A DNA stretch of 39,609 nucleotides from JBBPYC01 sp038200275 (GTDB taxonomy: Bacteria; Pseudomonadota; Gammaproteobacteria; Burkholderiales; Burkholderiaceae_C). The stretch covers positions 1 to 39,609 of the forward strand of contig JBBPYC010000090.1 in the NCBI GenBank assembly GCA_038200275.1, written 5' to 3'. Made by a program: the position numbers and the translations under genes. Of the stretch, positions 8,903 through 17,077 are shown in pieces (position 1 is the stretch's first letter; the number at the start of each line of letters is the position of its first letter). The notes below the pieces were generated by a model, which was given only the letters and a program-made list of their open reading frames with translations, made no database searches and was not told the DNA's origin.

Positions 8903-10138
8903 ATGGCACACCACCCGATACCGATACCGATAACGACTCCGCCCACCGCCCATCTGGCGCTTCCGTTCTTCGACGCTGCGCACCGCGAGCTGACGTCGCG
9001 TTTGCTCGAGTGGGCCGCCGATCAGCAAGTCGATGAGACCGACGACCGCGCGGCCTGCCGCAACTGGGTGCGGCGCCTAGGCGATGCGGGCTGGCTGAAG
9101 TATTGCGTGCCGGCCGCGCACGGCGGTGCGTTGCCGCAGCTCGACTCGCGCGCGCTGGTGCTGCTGCGCGAAACGCTCGCGTTCCATTCGCCACTGGCCG
9201 ACTTCGCGTTTGCGATGCAAGGCCTGGGCAGCGGGGCGATCACATTGGCCGGCAGTACAGCGCAGTGCGAGGCCTACCTGCCAGCAGTGGCGCGCGGCGA
9301 AAAGATCGCCGCGTTTGCGCTGTCCGAGCCGGATGCGGGCTCTGATGTAGGTGCTATTCAAACCATAGCGGAAACGGCTTATTCCACAAACGCCTCAGCC
9401 GAGAAAGACCATAAAAATGGTCCGAGCAACGGCTCTGGCTTCGTCGTGAACGGTACCAAAAGCTGGATCAGCAACGGCGGCATCGCCGACTTTTATCTGC
9501 TGTTTGCCAAGACCGAACCAGAAGCCGGCACCCGTGGCATCAGCGCGTTCATCCTGGATGCCGACACGCCAGGCCTGGACGCAAGCGAATCGATTCACTT
9601 GATGGCGCCGCATCCACTCGCGACATTGCGCCTCAAGGACTGCAAGCTGTCCGCCGATGCGCTGGTCGGTGAGCTGCACGGCGGCTTCAAGCTGGCGATG
9701 CGCACGTTGGACATCTTCCGCGCATCGGTCGCGGGCGCCGCGCTTGGCTTTGCACGGCGCGCGTTTGCGGACGCGGTCGTGCACGTTCGGCAGCGCCGCA
9801 TGTTCGGCCAGACTTTGGCCGATTTTCAGTTGACGCAGGCCAGGATCGGTGAGATGGCAACGTTGATTGATGCGGCTGCGCTGTTGACGTACCGCGCCGC
9901 CTGGCTGCGCGATGTCGCGGGTGCACGCACCACGGTCGAAGCCGCGATGGCCAAGATGGCAGCGACCGAGCACGCGCAGAAAGTCATCGATATGGCACTG
10001 CAGCTGCACGGCGGGCGCGGCGTCGAGATCGGCAGCAGCGTCGAGCATCTGTACCGCGACATTCGTTCCCTGCGCATCTACGAAGGCGCCACGGAAGTGC
10101 AGCAGTTGATCATTGGCCGCGCACTGCTGGCTGACTGA
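8903..10138 (+). CDS. Acyl-CoA dehydrogenase family protein with an internal insertion
   Basis: A 411-aa FAD-dependent acyl-CoA dehydrogenase. The N-terminal helical domain holds 'AGWLKYCVPAAHGG'. The flavin site is 'AFALSEPDAGSDVGA' and 'NGTKSWISNGGIADFYLLFAK'. The C-terminal domain shows 'RMFGQTLADFQLTQARIGEM', 'MALQLHGGRGVE' and 'LRIYEGATEVQQLIIGRAL', the segment that carries the catalytic Glu in many family members. About 20-25 extra residues interrupt the usually short link between the flavin motif and 'GFVVNGTKSWIS' (see the separate entry). The N-terminus has a Pro-Ile repeat encoded by a repeated six-base unit. In context it would oxidise an alicyclic or open-chain CoA ester. GAAGGA lies 11 bases before the ATG. 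Confidence 0.88.
   Translation: MAHHPIPIPITTPPTAHLALPFFDAAHRELTSRLLEWAADQQVDETDDRAACRNWVRRLGDAGWLKYCVPAAHGGALPQLDSRALVLLRETLAFHSPLADFAFAMQGLGSGAITLAGSTAQCEAYLPAVARGEKIAAFALSEPDAGSDVGAIQTIAETAYSTNASAEKDHKNGPSNGSGFVVNGTKSWISNGGIADFYLLFAKTEPEAGTRGISAFILDADTPGLDASESIHLMAPHPLATLRLKDCKLSADALVGELHGGFKLAMRTLDIFRASVAGAALGFARRAFADAVVHVRQRRMFGQTLADFQLTQARIGEMATLIDAAALLTYRAAWLRDVAGARTTVEAAMAKMAATEHAQKVIDMALQLHGGRGVEIGSSVEHLYRDIRSLRIYEGATEVQQLIIGRALLAD
9350..9424 (+). other. In-frame low-GC insertion inside the acyl-CoA dehydrogenase gene
   Basis: About 75 bases at 9350-9424 have roughly 46% GC, by hand count of 9351-9420, against a visibly much higher GC on both sides. They encode a polar stretch (Thr, Ser, Asn, Glu, Lys, His) that acyl-CoA dehydrogenases normally lack between the 'EPDAGSDVGA' flavin motif and 'FVVNGTK'. 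The frame is kept. The base pattern (a short 'gctatt...atagc' arm, then a 'gcttatt' segment) reminds me of short interspersed repeats common in Comamonadaceae genomes; that link is from memory and not verified. Confidence 0.5.
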
Positions 10139-10177
10139 TTCGTCCGAAGCCCTCTTCTCTTTGATCCGAGGCCCCGC

Positions 10178-11830
10178 ATGAACGCACCGACCCCGCCCGT
10201 CAGCGCGCAGACCGACCGCTTCGCGCACGACCGACTGCCGCCGCCCGACCAGTGGCCGCGGCTGCACTACGACCTGCCCGAGCTGCGGTTGCCCGCAAGG
10301 TTGAACCTCGTGCATGAGCTGCTCGACCGCGCGGTGGACGACAAGGACTGGGCCCAGCGCACGATGCTGCGCTCGGCCGGCCTTGACCTCGGCTACGCCC
10401 AGGCGCGCGATCGGGTCGACCAGATCGCACGCGTGCTGACCGAAGACTTTGGTCTGCAGCCCGGCAACCGGGTGCTGCTGCGCGGTGCGAACTCGATCGG
10501 GCTGGCGCTGGCCTGGCTGGCGGTGGTGAAGGCCGGCGGCATTGCGGTCGGCACCATGCCGCTGCTGCGCGCGAAAGAACTCGGCGGGGTGATCGACAAG
10601 GCCCAGCCGTCGCTGGCGATCTGCGAGGCAGCGCTGCTGGATGAACTGGAAGCGGCAAGACGTGCACATCCCGTGCTGGGCAGCATCCTGCGCTACGGCG
10701 GCAACGCGGACGATTCCGACGACCTGGCCGTGCGCGCCAGGACCAAGCCCACCGGCTTTGTGGCCTGCGACACAGCCGCCGATGACATCGCGCTGCTCGC
10801 ATTCACGTCCGGCACCACGGGCACGCCGAAGGCGGCGGTTCATACGCACCGGGACGTGCTGGCTGCGTGCGAAGCCTGGCCGCGTCATGTGCTGCAGGCC
10901 ACGCCGGAGGACATCGTGCTCGGTTCGCCGCCGCTGGCGTTCACGTTCGGGCTCGGCGGGCTGTTGATGTTTCCGATGTGGGCGGGTGCCAGCGTCTACT
11001 TCCCCGACGGGCCGCAGTCACCCGAGCGTGTGGTTGAGCTGCTGCGCCAGGTCGGCATCACGATCCTCTACACCGCCCCCACGTTCTATCGAAAGATGGC
11101 CCCACTGGCCAAGGCACAAGGCGTCGGCAACCTGCGAATCTGCGTAAGCGCCGGGGAAGCGTTGGCCGATGCGACGCGCCAGCTCTGGAAGGACGCATGC
11201 GGCCTCGACATCATCGACGGCATCGGCGCCACCGAGATGTTTCACATTTTCATCTCGAGCGCCGGCGCCAACATTCGGACTGGCGCGATCGGCAAGGCCG
11301 TGCCCGGCTACCAGGCAAAGGTGGTGGACGAGGCAGGCAAGCAAGTGCCGCACGGCACGATTGGTCGCCTCGCCGTTACGGGGCCGACCGGTTGCCGCTA
11401 TCTGGCCGACGAACGCCAGCAGCGCTATGTACAAGGCGGCTGGAACTATCCCGGTGATGCATTCACGCAAGACGCGGACGGCTATCTGTACTACCAGGCG
11501 CGCGACGACGACATGATCGTCTCGGCTGGCTACAACATTGGTGGGCCGGAAGTCGAAGACGCATTGCTCACGCACCCCGCAGTTGCCGAATGCGCAGTGA
11601 TCGGCCAGCTGGATGCCGAGCGCGGCATGATCGTCAAAGCGTTCTGTGTGCTGAGAACCGGCCACTCGCCCGATGCAGCGCTCGTGAAGGCGTTGCAGGA
11701 TCACGTAAAGCAACAGATCGCGCCGTACAAGTATCCGCGCGAGATCGTGTTCAAAAATGAGTTGCCGCGCACCGAGACGGGCAAGCTGCAGCGCTTCAAA
11801 CTGAAGCTGGAATCCGCGTCGAAAAACTGA
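10178..11830 (+). CDS. abmG: Aryl-CoA ligase, probably 2-aminobenzoate-CoA ligase
   Basis: A 550-aa member of the ANL (acyl-CoA synthetase) superfamily, benzoate-CoA ligase group. The P-loop 'LLAFTSGTTGTPKAAVHTH' is near residue 205. Motif A5 is 'DGIGATEMFHIFIS', the hinge region 'GWNYPGDAFTQDADGYLYYQARDDDMIVSAGYNI' is around 420-455, and the catalytic lysine lies in 'RTETGKLQRF' (about residue 536). The reaction is acid + ATP + CoA to aryl-CoA + AMP + PPi. Benzoate-CoA ligases have the same layout. The aminobenzoate assignment rests on the fused monooxygenase/reductase and RidA in the operon. GAGG stands six bases before ATG 10178. Confidence 0.83.
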   Translation: MNAPTPPVSAQTDRFAHDRLPPPDQWPRLHYDLPELRLPARLNLVHELLDRAVDDKDWAQRTMLRSAGLDLGYAQARDRVDQIARVLTEDFGLQPGNRVLLRGANSIGLALAWLAVVKAGGIAVGTMPLLRAKELGGVIDKAQPSLAICEAALLDELEAARRAHPVLGSILRYGGNADDSDDLAVRARTKPTGFVACDTAADDIALLAFTSGTTGTPKAAVHTHRDVLAACEAWPRHVLQATPEDIVLGSPPLAFTFGLGGLLMFPMWAGASVYFPDGPQSPERVVELLRQVGITILYTAPTFYRKMAPLAKAQGVGNLRICVSAGEALADATRQLWKDACGLDIIDGIGATEMFHIFISSAGANIRTGAIGKAVPGYQAKVVDEAGKQVPHGTIGRLAVTGPTGCRYLADERQQRYVQGGWNYPGDAFTQDADGYLYYQARDDDMIVSAGYNIGGPEVEDALLTHPAVAECAVIGQLDAERGMIVKAFCVLRTGHSPDAALVKALQDHVKQQIAPYKYPREIVFKNELPRTETGKLQRFKLKLESASKN

Positions 11831-11887
11831 ACGCAGCGTCTGCGTCGCGCACGATGCGAGCCCGACATAAACCTAAAGGATTGTCCT

Positions 11888-12283
11888 ATGAATCACCTGC
11901 TGCAACCCGAAGGCTGGGCTGTGCCCCGAGGCTATGCGAACGGCATCGCCGCGCGCGGCACGCAGATTTTTGTCGGCGGTCAGATTGGCTGGAACGCGCA
12001 AGCGCAGTTCGAGACCGATGACTTCATTGCGCAAACCAGACAGGCGTTGCTCAACGTGCGTGCCGTGCTTGAAGCCGGCGAGGCAGGGCCCGAGCACATG
12101 GTGCGCATGACCTGGTATGTGCTCGACCGTATCGAATACACCGCGCGGCTCAAGGAGCTGGGCGCCGCTTACCGCGACGTCATGGGCAAGCACTTTCCGG
12201 CAATGACCTGCGTGCAAGTCGCGGCGTTGATGGAAGCACGTGCGAAGGTGGAGATCGAAGTCACGGCGGTGTTGCCGGACTGA
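11888..12283 (+). CDS. RidA-family enamine/imine deaminase
   Basis: A 131-aa member of the RidA/YjgF/UK114 superfamily, cytosolic and trimeric in known cases. Family features are 'GTQIFVGGQIGWN' at residues ~28-40, 'QTRQALLNVRAVLEAGEAGPEHMVRMTWYV' in the middle, and 'HFPAMTCVQVAALMEARAKVEIEVTAV' at the end, where canonical RidA has an Arg of the form 'PARxxV'. Here 'PAMTCVQVAAL' lacks that Arg, so it belongs to a divergent subgroup and need not have the standard 2-aminoacrylate activity. In this operon it may hydrolyse the enamine/imine left by reduction of 2-aminobenzoyl-CoA and release ammonia (inference). AAAGGA precedes the ATG. It is the last gene of the operon, ending 9 bp before the convergent GNAT gene. 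Confidence 0.82.
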   Translation: MNHLLQPEGWAVPRGYANGIAARGTQIFVGGQIGWNAQAQFETDDFIAQTRQALLNVRAVLEAGEAGPEHMVRMTWYVLDRIEYTARLKELGAAYRDVMGKHFPAMTCVQVAALMEARAKVEIEVTAVLPD

Positions 12284-12292
12284 CTCGGCCAA

Positions 12293-12739
12293 CTAGGCGT
12301 CGAGGATCTTGCGGTATTGAATGAACCCGCTTCTGTCTGCGACCTTGTCGTACAGGTGCATCGCGTCCCGGTTCGATTCGTGCGTAAGCCACCACACCCG
12401 TGCCGCCGCGTCGTGCTCGGCCGTTGCATACACATGCTCGATCAGTGCACGGCCGATGCCTTGGCCGCGCACGGTCGACTCGGTGTAGAGGTCTTGCAGA
12501 TAGACGTAGTCACCGGCCGTCCAGCAGCTTCGGTGAAAGATGTAATGCACGATGCCGAGCAGCTGTCCATCATTGCCCTCGGCCACCGCGCAGTGCATCG
12601 GCTCGGATGAGTCCAGGAACCGAGCCCAGGTCTGCGCCGTGACATTGTCCGGAATCTGCGTTTTGTAGAAGACTTGATAGGCCTGCCACAGCGGCAGCCA
12701 TTGGTCGTGGTCGGCTGTCTCGGCCAGTCGGATGTGCAT
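12293..12739 (-). CDS. GNAT-family N-acetyltransferase
   Basis: About 148 aa. The acetyl-CoA binding loop is 'TVRGQGIGRALIEHVYATAEH' (R/Q-x-x-G-x-G/A type), preceded by the strand 'YVYLQDLYTES'. After it come 'WWLTHESNRDAMHLYDKVADRSGFIQYRK', a typical GNAT C-terminus. The start is placed at ATG 12739 ('MHIRLAETADHD'), with AAGAAAAG upstream; longer readings add an Arg-rich stretch that does not resemble the family. The acceptor substrate is unknown. It is convergent with the aromatic operon and 71 bp downstream of cadR on the same strand, so co-transcription with cadR is possible. Confidence 0.85.
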   Translation of the reverse strand: MHIRLAETADHDQWLPLWQAYQVFYKTQIPDNVTAQTWARFLDSSEPMHCAVAEGNDGQLLGIVHYIFHRSCWTAGDYVYLQDLYTESTVRGQGIGRALIEHVYATAEHDAAARVWWLTHESNRDAMHLYDKVADRSGFIQYRKILDA

Positions 12740-12810
12740 CGGTCGCTTTTCTTGGTTTCGGTTTCTACAGGTCAATCGACGGGTTCTGCAGATCGCGTGC
12801 CGCATCGTAC

Positions 12811-13257
12811 TCAGTGCGCGCCCGACACGTGTCTGCCGTTGCTCCGGCGCGCTGCCGGCTGTGGGGTCGCATCCGACAGGTCGATCAGGATGCCGCAGTC
12901 GGCCGAGACATTTGAATCGGTGCATTGCGTGCGCAGCTGCACGAGTTGCCGCTCCAGCCCGCGCAGCTCGCGGGTGCGTCTGGACACGTGGCCGATGTGC
13001 TCGTCCAGCAGGGTGCTCACACCCTGGCAGTCGCCTTCGGGCGCGTCCTTGAAGTGCAGCAGCACGCGGATTTCGTCGAGCGTCATGTCGAGCGAGCGGC
13101 AGTGACGGATGAACGTGAGCCGCTCAACATGCCAGGCTTCGTACTGCCGGTAGTTGCCCTCGCTGCGGCCGGGTGCAGGCAGCAGCTGTTTGCGTTCGTA
13201 AAAGCGGATCGTCTCCGCAGGGATGCCCGTGGCGTGGGCGAGTTTGCCGATTTTCAT
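12811..13257 (-). CDS. cadR: Cd(II)/Pb(II)-responsive MerR-family regulator (CadR/PbrR type)
   Basis: 148 aa from ATG 13257 ('MKIGKLAHATGIPAETIRFYE', the MerR helix-turn-helix). The wing is 'LPAPGRSEGNYRQYE'. The metal-site cysteines are Cys77 in 'EGDCQG', Cys112 in 'RTQC' and Cys121 in 'ADCGIL'; this spacing is that of PbrR/CadR proteins. The C-terminus is basic with a His near the end. MerR regulators bend and activate promoters with a long spacer, and such a promoter lies in the gap to the divergent cadA at 13310-13340. The protein looks intact even though its target gene is broken. Confidence 0.9.
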   Translation of the reverse strand: MKIGKLAHATGIPAETIRFYERKQLLPAPGRSEGNYRQYEAWHVERLTFIRHCRSLDMTLDEIRVLLHFKDAPEGDCQGVSTLLDEHIGHVSRRTRELRGLERQLVQLRTQCTDSNVSADCGILIDLSDATPQPAARRSNGRHVSGAH

Positions 13258-13309
13258 GTGGATTTGTCTGGGTGTGCCGCCCGCAGACAAGGGAGAAGCC
13301 GAGAGTCGA

Positions 13310-13340
13310 TTGACTCTACACCTGCTACAGGGTTTCGAAT
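13310..13340 (+). promoter_or_regulatory. CadR/PbrR-type operator-promoter for cadA
   Basis: TTGACT (13310-13315) and TCGAAT (13335-13340) are 19 bp apart, the long spacer typical of MerR-activated promoters. Within the spacer an imperfect dyad (ACTCTA... ...TACAGGGT, about 13313-13333) resembles known cad/pbr operators. The site lies between cadR (starts at 13257, minus) and cadA (starts at 13371, plus). Confidence 0.75.
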
Positions 13341-13370
13341 ACCGTTATCGAAAAGGCCAGCCCTCCGTTC

Positions 13371-15314
13371 ATGAGCACCGTACAAGAAACCCGCACGAAT
13401 CCACCCACGCCCGCCAGCATGCAGTCCAGCACCGTCTTGTCGATCCCGACGATGGACTGCGTCGTGGAAGAAAGCGAACTGCGCCGTGCGCTGGAACCCA
13501 TTCCCGGCATTCGCGGCCTGCATTTTCAGCTCGGCAAGCGCCTGCTGACGATCAATGCCGAACCACAGACGCTGCCACAGGTGTTGCGTGCCATTCGGCA
13601 AGCTGGTTTCGATGCACAGCCGCAGCGTGCTGCGGATTCGCAAAATGCCCATCACCACGCATCGGGCGGCGCCCACGGCCAGGACCATGGCCACGACCAC
13701 GCGCCGCCGGTCAGCAGCATGCGGCTTGCCGCTGCCTGCGCTGGCGTTGGCGTTGGCGCTCGGCGCGGAAGCCTTGCATTGGTTTGCTGCCGACACACCG
13801 ATGCTGACCTGGCTGGGCCTGGGTCTGGCGCTGATCGCGATCGGGTTGGCCGGGTTGGACGTCTACCGCAAAGGGCTTGCTGCGCTGCGGTACGGCAAGC
13901 CCAACATCAACGCATTGATGAGCGTCGCCCTCACCGGCGCGTTCCTGATCGGCCAGTGGCCTGAAGCCGCGATGGTGATGGCGCTGTATGCGATCGCCGA
14001 GCTGATCGAAGCACGCGCTGCGGACCGGGCGCGCAACGCGATCGAAGGGCTGGTCGCACTCGCGCCGGAGCAGGCCGATGTGCAGCAGCCCGACAGCAGT
14101 TGGCGCACCGCGCGGTCGACCGCTTCGCCGCCGTCTACACGCCCGCGGTGTTCGCGCTTGCGGTGGTCGTCGTGCTGGCGCTGCCGTTGCTGTTCGCGGT
14201 GCCGTGGCTCGATGCGGTCTACAAAGCATTGGTGCTGTTGGTGGTGGCATGCCCGTGTGCACTGGTGATCTCCACGCCGGTCACGGTGGTCAGCGCGCTG
14301 GCCGCTGCGGCCCGGCGCGGCATCTTGATCAAGGGTGGCAACTACCTGGAAGATGCACGCAGGCTCAAGGTGGTAGTGCTCGACAAGACCGGCACCGTCA
14401 CCGAAGGACGGCCAAAGCTGGTCGAATGGACCGCGTTGGGCGCCGCTGCGGATCGAGCCCGCATCGGCCAGCTCGCACTGAGTCTGGCCGGCCGCTCTGA
14501 CCACCCCGTTTCCATGGCCATTGCGACGGCGCTCGCGCAGGAAGTTCATTTCGAAACCGCGCCGGTCGATGCGTTCACGGCCCTGGCAGGGCGCGGCGTG
14601 CAAGGTGTGGTCGACGGCGACAGCTACGTGCTCGGCAACCATTGTCTGATCGAGGAGCGTGGCCAATGTGGCCCGCAGATCGAAAGATTGCTGGCCGAAC
14701 ACGAGCGGCAAGGCCGCACTGTGACGTTGCTGGCCAATGACAAGCACGGGGTGCTGGCGGTCTTCGCCGTCGCCGACCCGATCAAGTCTTCCTCACGCGC
14801 TGCCGTGGCCGAGCTGCTCGCGCTCGGCGTGACGCCGGTGCTGCTCAGCGGCGACAACGCTGCCACGGCCAGCACGGTTGCGACCGAGGCCGGCATCGAC
14901 CGCGCCCATGGCAACCTGCTGCCCGGAGACAAGCTGGTACGCATCAAGGCGCTGCAGGCGGAGCTCAGCCTGACGGCGATGAGCGGCGACGGCATCAACG
15001 ATACACCCGCCCTTGCGCAGGCCGACATTGGTTTTGCAATGGGCGGTGCGGGCACCGACACCGCGATGGAAGCCGCCGATGTCGTGATCATGAACGACGA
15101 CTTGCGCCGCATCCCGGAGACGATCCGGTTGTCGCGCCGCACGCACGGTGTGCTGGTGCAGAACATCGCGCTCGCGCTTGGCATCAAGGCGGTATTCGTG
15201 GTGCTGGCCCTGGCTGGCAGCGCGACCATGTGGATGGCCGTATTCGCCGACATGGGTGCCACCTTGCTCGTGGTGGCCAACGGCCTGCGGCTGCTGAAAG
15301 CTCCGCGCCAATAG
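13371..15314 (+). pseudogene. cadA: Broken cadA: P1B-type heavy-metal (Cd/Pb/Zn) ATPase
   Basis: Three frames together spell a P1B-ATPase. Frame one (from ATG 13371) gives the metal-binding domain with 'MDCVVEE' and a His-rich linker 'AHHHASGGAHGQDHGHDH'. Around 13720-13755, in a GGCGTT repeat, the frame shifts and the first membrane helices follow ('WLGLGLALIAIGLAGLDVYR', 'NALMSVALTGAFLIGQ'). At about 14095-14110 it shifts again, from 'QADVQQPDSSW' straight to 'RAVDRFAAVYTPAVF'. The actuator domain with its TGE motif, on the order of 100 residues in relatives, is missing. The rest is intact: 'ACPCALVIS', 'DKTGTVTEG', 'SDHPVS', 'GDGINDTPALAQAD', and the final helices, stop at 15312-15314. Without the actuator domain it cannot dephosphorylate, so it should not pump. 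Confidence 0.85.
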
Positions 15315-15621
15315 CTGGATGGATTGGCCGTTCAGCCAGCCGCGGCAGTTGCTGCTTGCGGGCCGTGAGCGCTTCGTGCGAGGCGACGAGCTCGAGCTCG
15401 ATCGCATTGACTCAAGCAACGATCTGGCCCGCTTCGTCTTTCACATGGTGCTTCATGTGCCTGGATCGCACTTCGACCTTTCCGTTGTCCAGCTCAGCTC
15501 AAGGCTCGACGTGTTCGATTGGCGGTGGAGACGCTTGTTCTGGTGACGATTTCAACCCGCTAACTTCTCAGGAACTGGGGGCATGTTCCATCCATTTTTT
15601 TGCCTCCGAAAAAAAGAAGGA
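15315..15621. other. Intergenic stretch without a supported gene
   Basis: Between the end of cadA and the small membrane protein gene. Short open frames exist on both strands (for example 15319-15546 on plus), but none has family features or a ribosome binding site. A minus-strand segment around 15400-15500 reads as a plausible polar peptide bounded by stops and may be a gene remnant; I cannot identify it. Confidence 0.4.
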
Positions 15622-15915
15622 TCAGGACAGCGAAGAGGCGCGACCGGCTTTGCCAGCAGGCACGATCTGTTCCTCTTCGGTGGAAGGTTTCTCGGTCTTG
15701 CGCGCACCGCGGATGTTCATTGCTGCCAGCGCGATCTGCAGCACGATCAGCGCATGGGCCGACGCAATGAAGCCCCAGATCACCCAAAGTACATTGCTGG
15801 CCAAAAACACCCAGAAGCCAATGTTGCGGCGCTTCGCGCTCTCCGATGCGACCAGCCAAGCGGCTGTGATTGTGACGACCATCGCGGGCCACTGAAGCCA
15901 GGAAAAAGACTGCAT
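15622..15915 (-). CDS. Small three-helix membrane protein, function unknown
   Basis: About 97 aa from ATG 15915. Three hydrophobic segments are visible: 'WPAMVVTITAAWLVAS' (residues ~8-24), 'IGFWVFLASNVLWVIWGFIA' (~32-51) and 'HALIVLQIALAAMNI' (~54-68). The basic loop 'SESAKRRN' lies between the first two, and the C-terminal tail is charged and cytosol-like. The spacing and the conserved-looking Trp residues resemble small PQ-loop-like or SemiSWEET-like hypothetical proteins, but I cannot assign a family. An in-frame TTG start at 15966 would add 17 residues that spoil the N-terminus. No strong ribosome binding site precedes 15915. Its neighbours, cadA and the decay zone, give no hint of role. 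Confidence 0.65.
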   Translation of the reverse strand: MQSFSWLQWPAMVVTITAAWLVASESAKRRNIGFWVFLASNVLWVIWGFIASAHALIVLQIALAAMNIRGARKTEKPSTEEEQIVPAGKAGRASSLS

Positions 15916-16174
15916 GAATAGATGAACGGATGTATGGGGAAAACAACTTCTCCTGCTTGCTACCAACCACCGTTGCGCAGGTGCTCGTGCTTACTGCGGT
16001 GACGGCTGGCAAGCGATAAGGCAACCGCTGGCAAACGGCTCGCCCAGACGATCTAAAGCAAGCGCGCTCAGCTGCGCTGGCTTGAACAGTCGCTCAAAAT
16101 AAAGGCGTTGCGCTGTGCGTTGGAAACGCAGCTCGCGCCAGGACGGGACTGGTGCAGTGCCCATCGCGAATCGG

Positions 16175-16485
16175 TTAAACCGTCGTGTTGTCGGCCAGCC
16201 GGCTTTGCCGAAGCTCGTGCAACATATGCAGCGTGATCTTGCGCACTTCCATCCTGCTGTGCTCGATGTGCGCCTTGAGCAACAGTGCCTGCGCACGTTT
16301 TCGCTGCAGCACCACACGCGGCAACTTGTCGTGGTCGACGTACGTCGCATCGATGCGGTCTGCGGGCGCGAAGTCGAGCCGCCGCACGATCCGGATTCGG
16401 TCCGTAACGTCCTGGTGGACGCGTGCCATCTCGCATTGCCGGCAGCAGCGACCAGCGATACGTGGAACACTTCATCCAGCCACCG
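16175..16485 (-). pseudogene. Remnant of a GntR-family regulator (FCD ligand domain only)
   Basis: On the minus strand 'WLDEVFHVSLVAAAGNA' leads, after a one-base loss near 16440, into 'MARVHQDVTDRIRIVRRLDF' and ends with 'LLKAHIEHSRMEVRKITLHM' and a stop at 16175. This is the second half of an FCD domain, the effector-binding part of FadR-type GntR regulators, including the 'FH..L..AAGN' helix and the late metal-ligand His in 'KAHIEHS'. The DNA-binding domain is absent. The upstream edge is fused directly to an ABC ATPase fragment. Confidence 0.78.
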
Positions 16486-16740
16486 CACCCGATGCGGCAA
16501 ACAGTTGGGCAGTTGGCGCCGCTTCCACCACATGGCCCGCGTGCATCACGACGATACGGTCGCAATGTTCGGCCGCCAAGGCCAGGTCATGCGCGATGAA
16601 CAGAGTCGCCATCCGGCGTTCGCGCGCAAGGTTCGCGATCAGGTCCGTCACGGCCGCCTACGTGGTGACGCCCGCCCGGTGGTCGGTTCGTCCGCGATCA
16701 GCAAACTCGGTCCGCAAACCAGTGCCAACGCGCATCGAGC
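16486..16740 (-). pseudogene. Remnant of a dipeptide/oligopeptide-type ABC ATPase
   Basis: Minus-strand reading starts at 'CALALVCGPSLLIADEPTTG', the Walker B region. After a one-base loss it continues in another frame as 'VTT', an in-frame TAG (16658-16660, where relatives have Gln: VTTQ), and 'AAVTDLIANLARERRMATLF'. The H-loop is 'IAHDLALAAEHCDRIVVMHAG', shown here only in part, and the end is 'HVVEAAPTAQLF'. These motifs are those of OppD/DppD ATPases. Walker A and the signature are missing. One frameshift, one stop and both ends lost make it dead. It abuts the amidase remnant upstream and the GntR remnant downstream with no spacer. Confidence 0.8.
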
Positions 16741-17077
16741 AGTCGCTGCACCAGGGTGGCGACCCGCTCCGCAGTGAATGCGAACGCAGGGCAGCCGGCG
16801 TTGGTCGGCAGGCCGGCCACGTCGAAGTTGTCCTTCACCGCGAGTGGCATGCCCCGGCGCGGCAGCTGGTGGAGTTTTCGATTGGGTCGGCGTATGGGGC
16901 CGCGCGCGCATGCAGCGCGTCCAGCTGCGCATCGAGCTGCGCGCTGGACACGACATACAGGTAGATCGGCCGGCCGCGCGCCGCCAGTCGCTCCCGTCGC
17001 ACCATCAGCGGTGCGCGCGGCAAGGCACCGACGCGGTAAGCCGCATGCCAGTCATTGAGCGTCAGCAGATTCGGCAT
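16736..17077 (-). pseudogene. Remnant of an amidase-signature enzyme (allophanate hydrolase-like N-terminus)
   Basis: From ATG 17077 the minus strand reads 'MPNLLTLNDWHAAYRVGALP', then 'YLYVVSSAQLDAQLDALHAR'. After a frameshift near 16870 it reads 'GMPLAVKDNFDVAGLPTNAG' and 'CPAFAFTAERVATLVQRLLDA'. The order and wording are those of the N-terminus of allophanate hydrolase (AtzF/DUR1-type amidase), including the catalytic Lys in 'VKDN'. The Ser-Ser-Lys core that follows in active enzymes is gone, because the sequence runs straight into an ABC ATPase fragment near 16740. Allophanate hydrolase splits allophanate to ammonia and CO2 in urea and s-triazine/cyanurate use. Other amidases are possible, but the start fits AtzF best. 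Confidence 0.75.

Noticed and set aside
8911..8940. Repeated six-base unit at the start of the acyl-CoA dehydrogenase gene as a phase-variation tract
   Set aside because: Only about three copies of a six-base unit, so length changes would keep the frame and could not switch the gene off.
9395..10888. A 497-codon open frame on the minus strand
   Set aside because: It lies across the acyl-CoA dehydrogenase and ligase genes, crosses their boundary, and has no recognisable domain.
15319..15546. A 75-codon plus-strand frame after cadA
   Set aside because: No similarity, no ribosome site, and it sits in a decaying stretch. Listed only as an intergenic region.
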